A DNA stretch of 64,000 bases from an uncultured Blautia sp. (lineage in GTDB: Bacteria; Bacillota; Clostridia; Lachnospirales; Lachnospiraceae): positions 1-64,000 of the forward strand of contig NZ_CALFLA010000120.1 in the NCBI RefSeq assembly GCF_937880195.1, read 5' to 3'. Positions 25,944 through 33,551 of this stretch are shown piece after piece. Both the position numbers and the translations under genes were made by a program. The first letter of the stretch is position 1; each line of letters opens with the position of its first letter. The notes beneath the pieces were generated by a model. That model searched no databases, was not told the origin of the DNA, and saw only the letters and a list, made by a program, of their open reading frames with translations.

Positions 25944-26794
25944 CCATTAACCTTTCTCATTGCAGCTTCTACTACATGTCCTACAAGTACAGATGTGGTA
26001 ACACTTCCAACTCCGCCAGGAACCGGTGTGATTGCATCTACGATAGGCTCAACTGCTGCATAATCAACATCACCGCAAAGTTTGCCTTCTGCATTTACAT
26101 TGATACCAACATCAATAATAGTCTGTCCTTCTCTTACATAATCAGCGCCAACAACGCCAGCCCGTCCAGCTGCTACGATCACAATATCTGCCTCACGTGC
26201 TACAGAAGGCATATCAACAGTTCTGGTGTGGCAGATTGTAACTGTTGCATTTTTCTTAACAAGCATCATAGCTGCCGGTTTGCCTACAACAAGGCTTCTT
26301 CCGATAACAACAGCTTTTTTGCCTGTGCAGTCGATTCCATAGTGGTCCAGAATCTCCATACATGCCTGAGGTGTACATGGCGGGAAACCGATCTTTTTAC
26401 CAGTAAATACGCCGGACATGGAAAGATCTGTCATACAGTCAACGTCTTTTTCTGCTGCAAGGGCATTTTCAATCACTGCCTGATCCAGATGTTTCGGAAG
26501 AGGACGGAATAAAAGAACTCCATGGATATGGTCGTCTTTGTTTACTTTGTCGATTGTTGCAAGAAGCTCATCCTGGGAAACGTCTCCCGGAAGAAGAATT
26601 TTCTCACATGCAACGCCAAGTGTTTCACAGCGTTTTGTCGCACCTTTTTCATAGGAAATATCACTTGGGTTCTCACCTACACGGATAATGCAAAGAGTAG
26701 GATTTACTCCTTTTGCCTGAAGTTCAGCAACGTTTGCTTTGATTTTTTCATTCAGTGCTGCGGTTACTTCTTTTCCCAATAACTGTTTTGCCAT
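25940..26794 (-). CDS. folD: Bifunctional methylene-THF dehydrogenase / methenyl-THF cyclohydrolase
   Basis: A 284 aa FolD enzyme interconverting methylene-, methenyl- and formyl-tetrahydrofolate in the methyl branch of the Wood-Ljungdahl pathway. Signatures include YEKGATKRCETLGV, containing the conserved lysine, the HGVLLFRPLPKHL segment, GRSLVVGKPAAMML and the C-terminal TPVPGGVGSVTTS. It lies downstream of fchA in the acs locus with a strong AGGAGG ribosome site. Having both FolD and an FchA-type cyclohydrolase in one operon suggests FolD mainly supplies the dehydrogenase step. The nucleotide used (NADH or NADPH) cannot be read reliably. Confidence 0.95.
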   Translation of the reverse strand: MAKQLLGKEVTAALNEKIKANVAELQAKGVNPTLCIIRVGENPSDISYEKGATKRCETLGVACEKILLPGDVSQDELLATIDKVNKDDHIHGVLLFRPLPKHLDQAVIENALAAEKDVDCMTDLSMSGVFTGKKIGFPPCTPQACMEILDHYGIDCTGKKAVVIGRSLVVGKPAAMMLVKKNATVTICHTRTVDMPSVAREADIVIVAAGRAGVVGADYVREGQTIIDVGINVNAEGKLCGDVDYAAVEPIVDAITPVPGGVGSVTTSVLVGHVVEAAMRKVNG

Positions 26795-26849
26795 TTTAAA
26801 ATTCCTCCTAAAATAAAACTTCTGGTTATTTTAATCAATTCTTATGCAC

Positions 26850-27479
26850 TTATTTCAGTCTGCCAAGAACGCTGTCAAAAGTCTCGTCCGCAATCTTTGT
26901 ATATTTTTCCAGCATTGCGTCAGCCTTTTTATTCAGTTCCTCCGCATACTCTCTGTCTGCCATGGATTTTGTGTTAATGTAAACGTTCAGACTTGCGCCT
27001 TTGAGAGCTGCCTTACAAAAAGCCGCGCCTACGCCTGCGTCGCTGATAGCCAGCTTGGATCCCTTTGCTCCAAATTCCACGATCAGCTCAATGGCCTCGC
27101 AGCACTTTTCCATGATTTCCATTGGAACAGAGCAGGCGTCTTTCAGAACAATTTCCATTACTCTTGCTTTTTCTGCCTTTTCTTCCTCTGTCTCTCTCGG
27201 CATACCATAGGCTTTGGAAAGAGGCTCAAAAACTTCTGCGTCTCTTTCGATCAGACGAAGGAAATCTTTCTGAAGCTGGTCGCATTTTGCTTTCAGCTCC
27301 CACATTTCGTCTTCTACGTCTGCATATTTCTTTTTACCTACTGTAAGGCTTCCTACCATGTTTCCAAGAGCTGTTCCTACTGCTGCCACAAGAGCGGATG
27401 CGCCGCCGCCGCCTGGAACCGGAGCCTTAGAAGCCAGCACTTCTACAAATTCTGTACATGTGCTTGTTGAAAATCCCAT
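26850..27479 (-). CDS. fchA: Methenyl-THF cyclohydrolase (FchA, cyclodeaminase/cyclohydrolase family)
   Basis: A 209 aa protein of the formiminotransferase-cyclodeaminase family. VPGGGGASALVAAVGTALG is the N-terminal signature, and ADVEDEMWELKAKC follows. In acetogens this family hydrolyses methenyl-THF to formyl-THF (and back) in the methyl branch. Its position between a DUF3786 gene and folD in the CODH/ACS locus supports that role over histidine breakdown. The 12 nt gap from the upstream gene suggests one transcript. The start has GGAGG upstream. Confidence 0.92.
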   Translation of the reverse strand: MGFSTSTCTEFVEVLASKAPVPGGGGASALVAAVGTALGNMVGSLTVGKKKYADVEDEMWELKAKCDQLQKDFLRLIERDAEVFEPLSKAYGMPRETEEEKAEKARVMEIVLKDACSVPMEIMEKCCEAIELIVEFGAKGSKLAISDAGVGAAFCKAALKGASLNVYINTKSMADREYAEELNKKADAMLEKYTKIADETFDSVLGRLK

Positions 27480-27491
27480 AATTTTATCCTC

Positions 27492-28202
27492 CTAGTGAAT
27501 TGCTTTTACAAAACCTTTGAGAGAACCGATAATTACGTCTCCCATAACTGCCATATCTTCTGCCTGAAAAGATACGGGAAAATTATCAGAAAACAGAATC
27601 TGAGAGGAGGGCGGAAATTCCTCGTCTCCCTCCCAAAGGATCATCTGTACCTGGTAATCCGGATAAATTTCTATTTCATAAGCAATGTCTCCATGGTTCA
27701 CCTTAGTTCCATGAATATGATCCATCACTGCCTCAAAATCCTTCAGACGGTTTCCATAGGAAAAGGCAAGGCGCTTGATACATCTTCCGTCAAACTGCCT
27801 TAAATAAACCTCGCCCCATGGCATTTCCCGATATGTTTTCATTTTTCCGGTTCCTGTTGATTTCATTCCTCCAAGCAGGAAACGGATAGTCAGGATTTTG
27901 GCATATACCATTTCCTCCAGAGGATAATATCCCAGATCATCCTCTTTATGAGTGACACAAAAATCAGGCCAGGAAATCTGATATACGCTCCCAAGGAACG
28001 GGAGTTCAAGGCATTTTGTCTCTTCGTGATAAGGAATGGAAAGACGGGAAGCGATTTCCTTCGGATCCGCTTTTTTGTATTCCTCCAGATAATGCTCCCA
28101 TGGCATTCTCTCCTTGCTGTCTTTTTCATATCCCAGTCTGTCTCCTACAGAGCCTTCTTCCTTAAAGCCTGCAGGTATTGTTTCTTTTAAGTCAAAACTC
28201 AT
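27492..28202 (-). CDS. DUF3786 protein within the acs operon
   Basis: A protein of about 236 aa recognised as a DUF3786 member, a family often found next to Wood-Ljungdahl or corrinoid genes. The visible segments are FLGSVYQISWPDF and YYPLEEMVYAKILTIRFLLGG. No signal peptide, cysteine cluster or catalytic motif is evident. The ATG at 28202 is chosen because AGAGGTG lies 5 nt upstream; an upstream extension overlaps acsV and is unlikely. It sits 28 nt after acsV and 12 nt before fchA. A role in C1 or corrinoid metabolism is inference from context. Confidence 0.85.
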   Translation of the reverse strand: MSFDLKETIPAGFKEEGSVGDRLGYEKDSKERMPWEHYLEEYKKADPKEIASRLSIPYHEETKCLELPFLGSVYQISWPDFCVTHKEDDLGYYPLEEMVYAKILTIRFLLGGMKSTGTGKMKTYREMPWGEVYLRQFDGRCIKRLAFSYGNRLKDFEAVMDHIHGTKVNHGDIAYEIEIYPDYQVQMILWEGDEEFPPSSQILFSDNFPVSFQAEDMAVMGDVIIGSLKGFVKAIH

Positions 28203-28230
28203 TACACACCTCTGTATTATCTGATTCTTT

Positions 28231-30153
28231 TTATTCCACGCTCGGAAACAGGCTGCTGTCCGTATGAGGAATAAAGCAGGCTCCCACAAACTCATCCATA
28301 TAGGTAGGTACTGTGGAAAGCTCCATATATGTCATATTTGATGCAAGCTGATATGTTTTCTTCTCTGCCGGAGTAGAAAGAAGCATCAGGTATGCGCCTG
28401 TCAGGGAAGAATTGCCGATATAATGGAATTTTTCCAGCGGAATATCCGGGAACATTCCAATTTTCACTGCATTTCTCATATTGATGCCGCTTCCGATTCC
28501 TCCTGCCACATACACATCATCAATCATAGACACATCAAAATCAAGAGAGGAAAGCATGGTGCGGATAGCTGAGAAAATAGCTCCTTTGGCACGAATGAAA
28601 TTGTCAATATCAACTTCTGTGATCTCCACATCCTTTGTAGCTCCAGCCTCTTCTTCAAAAGCGAGTACATAGCTGCCCATGCCATATTTATCATGGCGCA
28701 CTCTTTTTCCCTCTCGGACGAATTTGCCCTTTGGATTAATGATGCCTGCGCTAAACAGTTCACTGATCACATCTATAATACCGGAACCGCAAAGTCCCAC
28801 AGGTTTTGTACCAGGTTCCCCCACCACCACATAGGAGGGTTCCATGGTTTCCTTGTCAATGGTGCAGGCTTCAATAGCTCCGTCTGTCGCCCGCATACCG
28901 CAGCTAATATCTCCGCCCTCAAAAGCAGGTCCTGCAGAGCAGGCGCAGCTCATCATAAAGTCGGAATTGCCAAAAACCAGCTCGCCGTTTGTTCCCAGGT
29001 CAATAAAAAGAGAAAACTCCGGCCGGTTCCAGATCATGCTTACAAGAGTACCGGCTGTAATATCTCCTCCCACATAGCTTCCAATATTAGGAGCTATGAT
29101 AATATGAGCATCCTGATTGATCTCTATACCAATATCTGACGCAAACAAAGAATTTGTCTTAAAAAATGCCGGGATGTATGGCTCCATACGGAGCGGATCA
29201 GCATTCAGCCCTGCAAACAAATGGTTCATTGTAGTGTTGGATGCCACGCACATACGATAAATCTGTTCTTCTGGAAAATGGATACTTCTGCACATTTCAT
29301 GGATCATAGGATTAATGGTCTCCTTGATCACAGCATCCTGGAGTTTCTCTCTTCCGCCTGGCTTTTCAGCTTCAATAATGCGGTTGATCACATCTGCGCC
29401 AAAACGGATCTGTCCGTTTCCTGCAGAACTCTTAGCAAGGATCTCGCCGTTTTCCATGTTGATCAGGACTGCCGATACGGTGGTAGTTCCTATATCTACA
29501 GCCAGTCCGCCAATCACAACTTCTTTCTTACTGTCAAATATATCATACACAAACATGTCGTCCGGGGTTGTACGAACCACACATTTTACCGTAAAATCAC
29601 TTGCCCTCAGAACATCTGGAAGCTTTTTAAGTACAGTATATGGAATCCTCACACGTTTCAGATTCATAAACTTGCGAAGAGCTCTTGTAAGTCTTTCCAC
29701 ATCTGGCATAGTATCATCCAGAGTGGGAGGAGCCATTTTTACCTCAATTACATCCAGGCTGTTTCTAAGTTCTATTCCCGCCTCTTCAACCTCTTGTTTG
29801 GCGTTCTCAAAAATTGCAATCTCTTCTTTCGAACTAAGGTCTGCAACCTTCATCCTGCTCTTATAAGCGGAAGCGATGTCCGGCACAAGCACTTTAACGT
29901 CCGCAGTAATCTTGCTCATGCAGGCCAGACGCCAGCCTTCCTGTAATTCCTCTTCTGAGATATGAAGTGTTTTTTTTGTGTCCAGCTCACCGCTTATTAA
30001 CTGAACACGGCATTTTCCGCAGGCTCCGTTTCCAGAACAGGGGGCGTCAATAGCCACATTGGCTTCCCTGGCAATTTCCAGCAGGTTATCCCCATCGTTG
30101 GCATACGTTTCTACCACACTGCCATCTTCAAATGCAAATGTTACCTTAAACAT
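28231..30153 (-). CDS. acsV: Corrinoid-protein reductive activase (AcsV/RACE type)
   Basis: A 640 aa protein. The N terminus is a plant-type [2Fe-2S] ferredoxin domain with C39, C45, C48 and about C78. A linker and an ASKHA-fold ATPase domain follow, with AVDIGTTTVSAVLI, FIDLGTNGELV and a C-terminal VAGGIGSG. Such activators use ATP to reduce inactive Co(II) corrinoid to Co(I). Located between acsE and the DUF3786 gene, it should reactivate the corrinoid iron-sulfur protein AcsCD. Family and function are well established; the direct partner is inferred from the operon. Confidence 0.92.
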   Translation of the reverse strand: MFKVTFAFEDGSVVETYANDGDNLLEIAREANVAIDAPCSGNGACGKCRVQLISGELDTKKTLHISEEELQEGWRLACMSKITADVKVLVPDIASAYKSRMKVADLSSKEEIAIFENAKQEVEEAGIELRNSLDVIEVKMAPPTLDDTMPDVERLTRALRKFMNLKRVRIPYTVLKKLPDVLRASDFTVKCVVRTTPDDMFVYDIFDSKKEVVIGGLAVDIGTTTVSAVLINMENGEILAKSSAGNGQIRFGADVINRIIEAEKPGGREKLQDAVIKETINPMIHEMCRSIHFPEEQIYRMCVASNTTMNHLFAGLNADPLRMEPYIPAFFKTNSLFASDIGIEINQDAHIIIAPNIGSYVGGDITAGTLVSMIWNRPEFSLFIDLGTNGELVFGNSDFMMSCACSAGPAFEGGDISCGMRATDGAIEACTIDKETMEPSYVVVGEPGTKPVGLCGSGIIDVISELFSAGIINPKGKFVREGKRVRHDKYGMGSYVLAFEEEAGATKDVEITEVDIDNFIRAKGAIFSAIRTMLSSLDFDVSMIDDVYVAGGIGSGINMRNAVKIGMFPDIPLEKFHYIGNSSLTGAYLMLLSTPAEKKTYQLASNMTYMELSTVPTYMDEFVGACFIPHTDSSLFPSVE

Positions 30154-30185
30154 CAGGCAACCACCTTTCTCCTGTTATAACGAAA

Positions 30186-30211
30186 GGGCCAAAGACCGAA
30201 GTCTCCAGCCC
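30186..30211 (-). other. UUCG-capped stem-loop between acsE and acsV
   Basis: On the minus strand, GGGCTGGAGAC pairs with GTCTTTGGCCC (11 bp including G-U pairs) around a UUCG tetraloop. It lies 21-46 nt after the acsE stop and just before the acsV ribosome site. No T-run follows, so mRNA stabilisation or processing is more likely than termination. Confidence 0.75.
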
Positions 30212-30231
30212 TCATCATGGTCCGTCTGTAA

Positions 30232-31020
30232 TTAGATTTCCAGATAAGAATCTGCGTACAGATTGTTATTCTTGATGATATCGCAAGACTTAATAGTCTC
30301 CATAAGACGAAGGTCATTTGGGTTTACAATTGCGGAGGTAAGTCCCTGCATCATAGCCATAGCTACCATTGCAGAATCCATGATCGGACGGATGTGCTTC
30401 GGCATACCGTTGGAGTTATTGGAAAGTCCGCCTGTACTCTTCATACCCATATCAGAGATCATTTTGATGAACTCAAGAACCTGCATCTGCTTGTCCTGCA
30501 TTCCCTTGATAACAAGGAACAGCGGGTCAAACCACATATCGTTCTCAACGTCCATGCCATGCTCCATACCACGCTCCATCATGGTCTGCATGAACATCAT
30601 ACGCTCGTCATTGTCCTTAGCGATTCCTTCGCCGTTGCAAAGAGCGATAACGATAGCGTCGTTTGCTGCTGCAAGGTCGATGTACTCGATTCTTCCTGCT
30701 GCGTCAGCAGAGTTTACGATCGGTTTGCCCTTGGAACGGTTATATACGGAAATACCAGCCTCGATAGCTGCTACGTTGGAAGTATCCAGAGCCAGCGGAA
30801 CATTGTCAAAGTTGCCCTGAAGAAGCTCTACTGCCCATTTCATAAGTTCCGGTCCATCGTTCTCAGCAGGTCCGATATTTACGTCCAGGTATGTAGCGCC
30901 TGCGTCAAGCTGCTGTTTTGCTCTTTTCAGGATCGGCTCAGGATCTCTCTCAGTAAACGCTTTGTTTACTGCAGGTGCTGTTGTTGAAAGTCTCTCGCCA
31001 ATTGTAATGAATTTTCCCAT
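30232..31020 (-). CDS. acsE: Methyltetrahydrofolate:corrinoid/iron-sulfur protein methyltransferase
   Basis: A 262 aa TIM-barrel methyltransferase that moves the methyl group of methyl-THF to the cobalt of the corrinoid iron-sulfur protein. It has the pterin-binding features of this family, including YLDVNIGPAENDGPELMKW, LALDTSN and KPIVNSADAAGR. Its length is typical of AcsE (about 262 aa), shorter than the methionine synthase domains it resembles. It lies downstream of acsC, with a stem-loop in between. Function is well supported by family and context. Confidence 0.96.
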   Translation of the reverse strand: MGKFITIGERLSTTAPAVNKAFTERDPEPILKRAKQQLDAGATYLDVNIGPAENDGPELMKWAVELLQGNFDNVPLALDTSNVAAIEAGISVYNRSKGKPIVNSADAAGRIEYIDLAAANDAIVIALCNGEGIAKDNDERMMFMQTMMERGMEHGMDVENDMWFDPLFLVIKGMQDKQMQVLEFIKMISDMGMKSTGGLSNNSNGMPKHIRPIMDSAMVAMAMMQGLTSAIVNPNDLRLMETIKSCDIIKNNNLYADSYLEI

Positions 31021-31054
31021 ACTTGTGTTCTCCTTTATGTTAATTGGTACCGGT

Positions 31055-31077
31055 CAGGGAAGGACAAACCCTCCCTG
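31055..31077 (-). other. Stem-loop between acsC and acsE
   Basis: CAGGGA (31055-31060) pairs with TCCCTG (31072-31077), with an inner GG/CC pair, in the 78 nt gap between acsC and acsE. There is no T-run. It is a candidate mRNA processing or stability element that could set relative amounts of the large corrinoid subunit and the methyltransferase. Confidence 0.65.
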
Positions 31078-31098
31078 CCGAAAAAAGCTTCATGTGGA

Positions 31099-32445
31099 TT
31101 ATGCCTGCATATCCTTTAAGAACTTCACAAGCTGAACTGCTTCTCTTGGTCCTACGATGATCTCCCATCCCGGAAGTTTAGATTCCAGATCGCCCTTCAG
31201 AACTGCAACTTTACCCGGAATTACCAGCTTACGGCATTTAACCTTAGGCTCAACATTTTCTTTAATGTAGTTAGCAATACTTGTTCCAGAGAACTTACCA
31301 GCCGCCCAAGATGTCAGTACGGAAAGTCCGCCTGCATCATTGATCACGAAGTTAAGCGGAACACCGGAACGCTCCAGCTCGCCAGATACTACGAAATATG
31401 TAAGTGCGAAGTCTACAGTAGTAACTACCAGAGAATTCTCATCTGCTCCATTCAGAGGATAGATACCCGGCTCAACCTTCATTGGCTTCTGCGGGTCTGT
31501 AAATACGTTCTGACGGAGTCCGTAAAGCGGAAGCGCCTCAGCGTATGTCATCTGCTCCATAACAACGATGGAACCATATTTCATTGTAAACAGGGATGCA
31601 AGTGCAGCCTGTAAATGTTTGTCACCCTTTGCCAGTTTTACAAGATTTACGATGGAAGGATAACCAAAGGTTCTGTCCTGATCCTTCAGAGCTGCACGGC
31701 GAACCAGTACAGTGTTCTTAAAGGTTTCTTTTATGTCAGCGCCTGTAGTGTCAAGAACAAGGTTCTTGTTTCCAAGCTTCTCAAGAGCTGCTACAGTATC
31801 ATAAAGCTCGTTAAGATCGCTTCCTGATACGCCTAATACTACGCCTGCCTCTGTTGCAACAGCGTTCATTGCCTCATAATTGGAAGCGTTAGCGCCGTTA
31901 AGAACCGGCTTGGAGTCTTTGCATACTGCAAGAGTTGCCTTAGCAATTTCAGGATCTGTACATCCAAGAACCAGAGTTCTTCCAAGTCCCTGTGCTTTTT
32001 CTACCAGCGCTGTATAAGCTGCAGCGTCTGCATTCTCTCCACAGTTTACATATACAAGCTCTACATGCATTCTCTCGCCGATACGGTCATAATCTACAGA
32101 CGGTATCTCGGCAAGTTTTGCCTCTACTTCTGCGTCGCTCATATCTGTGCAGAGAGCTACTGCGTATCTTGTTTTGCTTACAAAAGTCTTCTCATGTCTG
32201 AAAAGAACAGTCTCTCCTCCAAGAGTAAACTCGCCTTCGCCTGTACCAACCTTGATTGTCTTCATCGGCGGTGCAGTTGCCTCAGACAGAGATGCAAGTG
32301 CCTCGTCAGACATATGCGGACACTGCTCAATCTGCATAGCGCCCTGTGCAACTTTCATAGCGAAAGCCATACATGTCGGGCATCCACATTCCTTACAGTT
32401 TTTCTTTGGTGTTAATTTAAAGATCTGAATACCATTCAGTGCCAT
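31099..32445 (-). CDS. acsC: Corrinoid iron-sulfur protein large subunit (CODH/ACS gamma)
   Basis: A 448 aa subunit. The N-terminal [4Fe-4S] ligands are C17, C20, C25 and C42 (CKECGCPTCM...QC), which give the electron path that re-reduces the cobalt. The rest is a TIM barrel and a C-terminal corrinoid-binding Rossmann-like domain. With AcsD it carries the methyl group from AcsE to AcsB. The gene lies 22 nt after acsD in one transcript. The cysteine spacing agrees with my recollection of the well-studied Moorella protein. Confidence 0.96.
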   Translation of the reverse strand: MALNGIQIFKLTPKKNCKECGCPTCMAFAMKVAQGAMQIEQCPHMSDEALASLSEATAPPMKTIKVGTGEGEFTLGGETVLFRHEKTFVSKTRYAVALCTDMSDAEVEAKLAEIPSVDYDRIGERMHVELVYVNCGENADAAAYTALVEKAQGLGRTLVLGCTDPEIAKATLAVCKDSKPVLNGANASNYEAMNAVATEAGVVLGVSGSDLNELYDTVAALEKLGNKNLVLDTTGADIKETFKNTVLVRRAALKDQDRTFGYPSIVNLVKLAKGDKHLQAALASLFTMKYGSIVVMEQMTYAEALPLYGLRQNVFTDPQKPMKVEPGIYPLNGADENSLVVTTVDFALTYFVVSGELERSGVPLNFVINDAGGLSVLTSWAAGKFSGTSIANYIKENVEPKVKCRKLVIPGKVAVLKGDLESKLPGWEIIVGPREAVQLVKFLKDMQA

Positions 32446-32467
32446 AGCTCTTTTTTCCTCCTATTCG

Positions 32468-33409
32468 TTACGCAAGTGCTTTGATCATCTTGGAAATTGC
32501 CTTTACAGATTCCGGATGTCTTAAGATAACGGCATCGGAACCAGATGCAAGGTCTGCTGCTGCAGTCATAACTTCCATATCGATTCCACGCTCATCCTGC
32601 GGTCCCCATTCCGGCATGTCAGCTTCAGAAGCAGTTGCTTCCTTTACTCCCCATGTCTCTGCAGATACAGGTGTAATAATAGGCATCTGGAGCATATTGT
32701 CATTCTGTCCCAGTGCAGCGCCCTTAATACGGTCCATAGTGGAAACTACATACTCATATCCGTATCCGGCAGCTGCGCTTCCGATATTCATAACGATCTT
32801 CTTGGGATCCACACCAAGCTGTGTGGTAACAACGTTAAGCTGTTTTGCAAGGTTGATATCAACGGCAGACTCTGCGCCTACAATCTGATTGTATGCAAGA
32901 CCTGCTGCTGCACCGATTGCTTTGTAGTTTTCTTCTTTCTCGGAAAGGATCAGTGCGTTTCTGTCCTGAAGAACTTCTGCAACCTTAGGAAGAAGTTCCG
33001 CATCCTTCTCTACGTTCTTGCATCCTTCTACAACCAGAGGACAGTCCACTGCCTCAGCAACCTCTTTTACAACCTCGATCAGTTCCTCGATGGATTTGTT
33101 CTCACCGTTAGGATCTCCGCCTTCAAGAATCAGCGCAACAAAGTCCGCACCTTCCATAGCTGCTGCTTTTTTAGCGATTTCTCCCATAGTGGATGCTCCA
33201 TCATAGTATGCTTTGATTCCTTCGGACATTCCCTCAAGGCCCATGTCAGAAATCTCTACGCCGATCTTGGCGCAGTTCTCTGAAGGAGCGTCAAAGGTAT
33301 AGAACGGAAATGTGCTGTCTCCGCCAATTGTAACTGTTTTATCTCCGCTTCCGATTGTCACTGAGTTAATCTTCGCATTAAACTTCTGTGGTTTCTGATT
33401 AAACGGCAT
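32468..33409 (-). CDS. acsD: Corrinoid iron-sulfur protein small subunit (CODH/ACS delta)
   Basis: A 313 aa TIM-barrel subunit that pairs with AcsC. MPFNQKPQKFNAKINSV is followed by the family's TIGGDSTFPFYTFD segment, and the C-terminal half contains ITPVSAETWGVKEATASE. It is the first gene after the internal promoter of the acs locus, with an AGGAGG ribosome site. No corrinoid-binding motif is expected here, and none is seen. The assignment is supported by family, length and the adjoining acsC. Confidence 0.95.
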   Translation of the reverse strand: MPFNQKPQKFNAKINSVTIGSGDKTVTIGGDSTFPFYTFDAPSENCAKIGVEISDMGLEGMSEGIKAYYDGASTMGEIAKKAAAMEGADFVALILEGGDPNGENKSIEELIEVVKEVAEAVDCPLVVEGCKNVEKDAELLPKVAEVLQDRNALILSEKEENYKAIGAAAGLAYNQIVGAESAVDINLAKQLNVVTTQLGVDPKKIVMNIGSAAAGYGYEYVVSTMDRIKGAALGQNDNMLQMPIITPVSAETWGVKEATASEADMPEWGPQDERGIDMEVMTAAADLASGSDAVILRHPESVKAISKMIKALA

Positions 33410-33465
33410 TTTTCATTAGCCTCCTCTTAAAAATTTAAGTATTAATTGCTACATACTCTATTACT

Positions 33466-33495
33466 ATTATACAACATTCCAAGGACTGTTGACAA
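33466..33495 (-). promoter_or_regulatory. Internal promoter for acsDCE-acsV-folD
   Basis: The minus strand has TTGTCA (33490-33495), an 18 nt spacer and perfect TATAAT (33466-33471), about 57 nt before the acsD start and downstream of the acsB stem-loop. It could drive the methyl-branch half of the locus independently of the nickel-enzyme half. Confidence 0.7.
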
Positions 33496-33521
33496 GTCAG
33501 ACAGCCCCCTTTTCTGTTTAT

Positions 33522-33545
33522 TCCGGCGGAAATTTATCCGCCGGA
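33522..33545 (-). other. GC-rich stem-loop after acsB
   Basis: TCCGGCGGA (33522-33530) and TCCGCCGGA (33537-33545) form a perfect 9 bp stem with a 6 nt loop, starting 7 nt after the acsB stop. On the minus strand AATAAACAG follows, not a T-run. It is probably a 3' stabiliser or a weak terminator that separates the acsB and acsD transcripts. Confidence 0.7.
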
Positions 33546-33551
33546 TATGCA

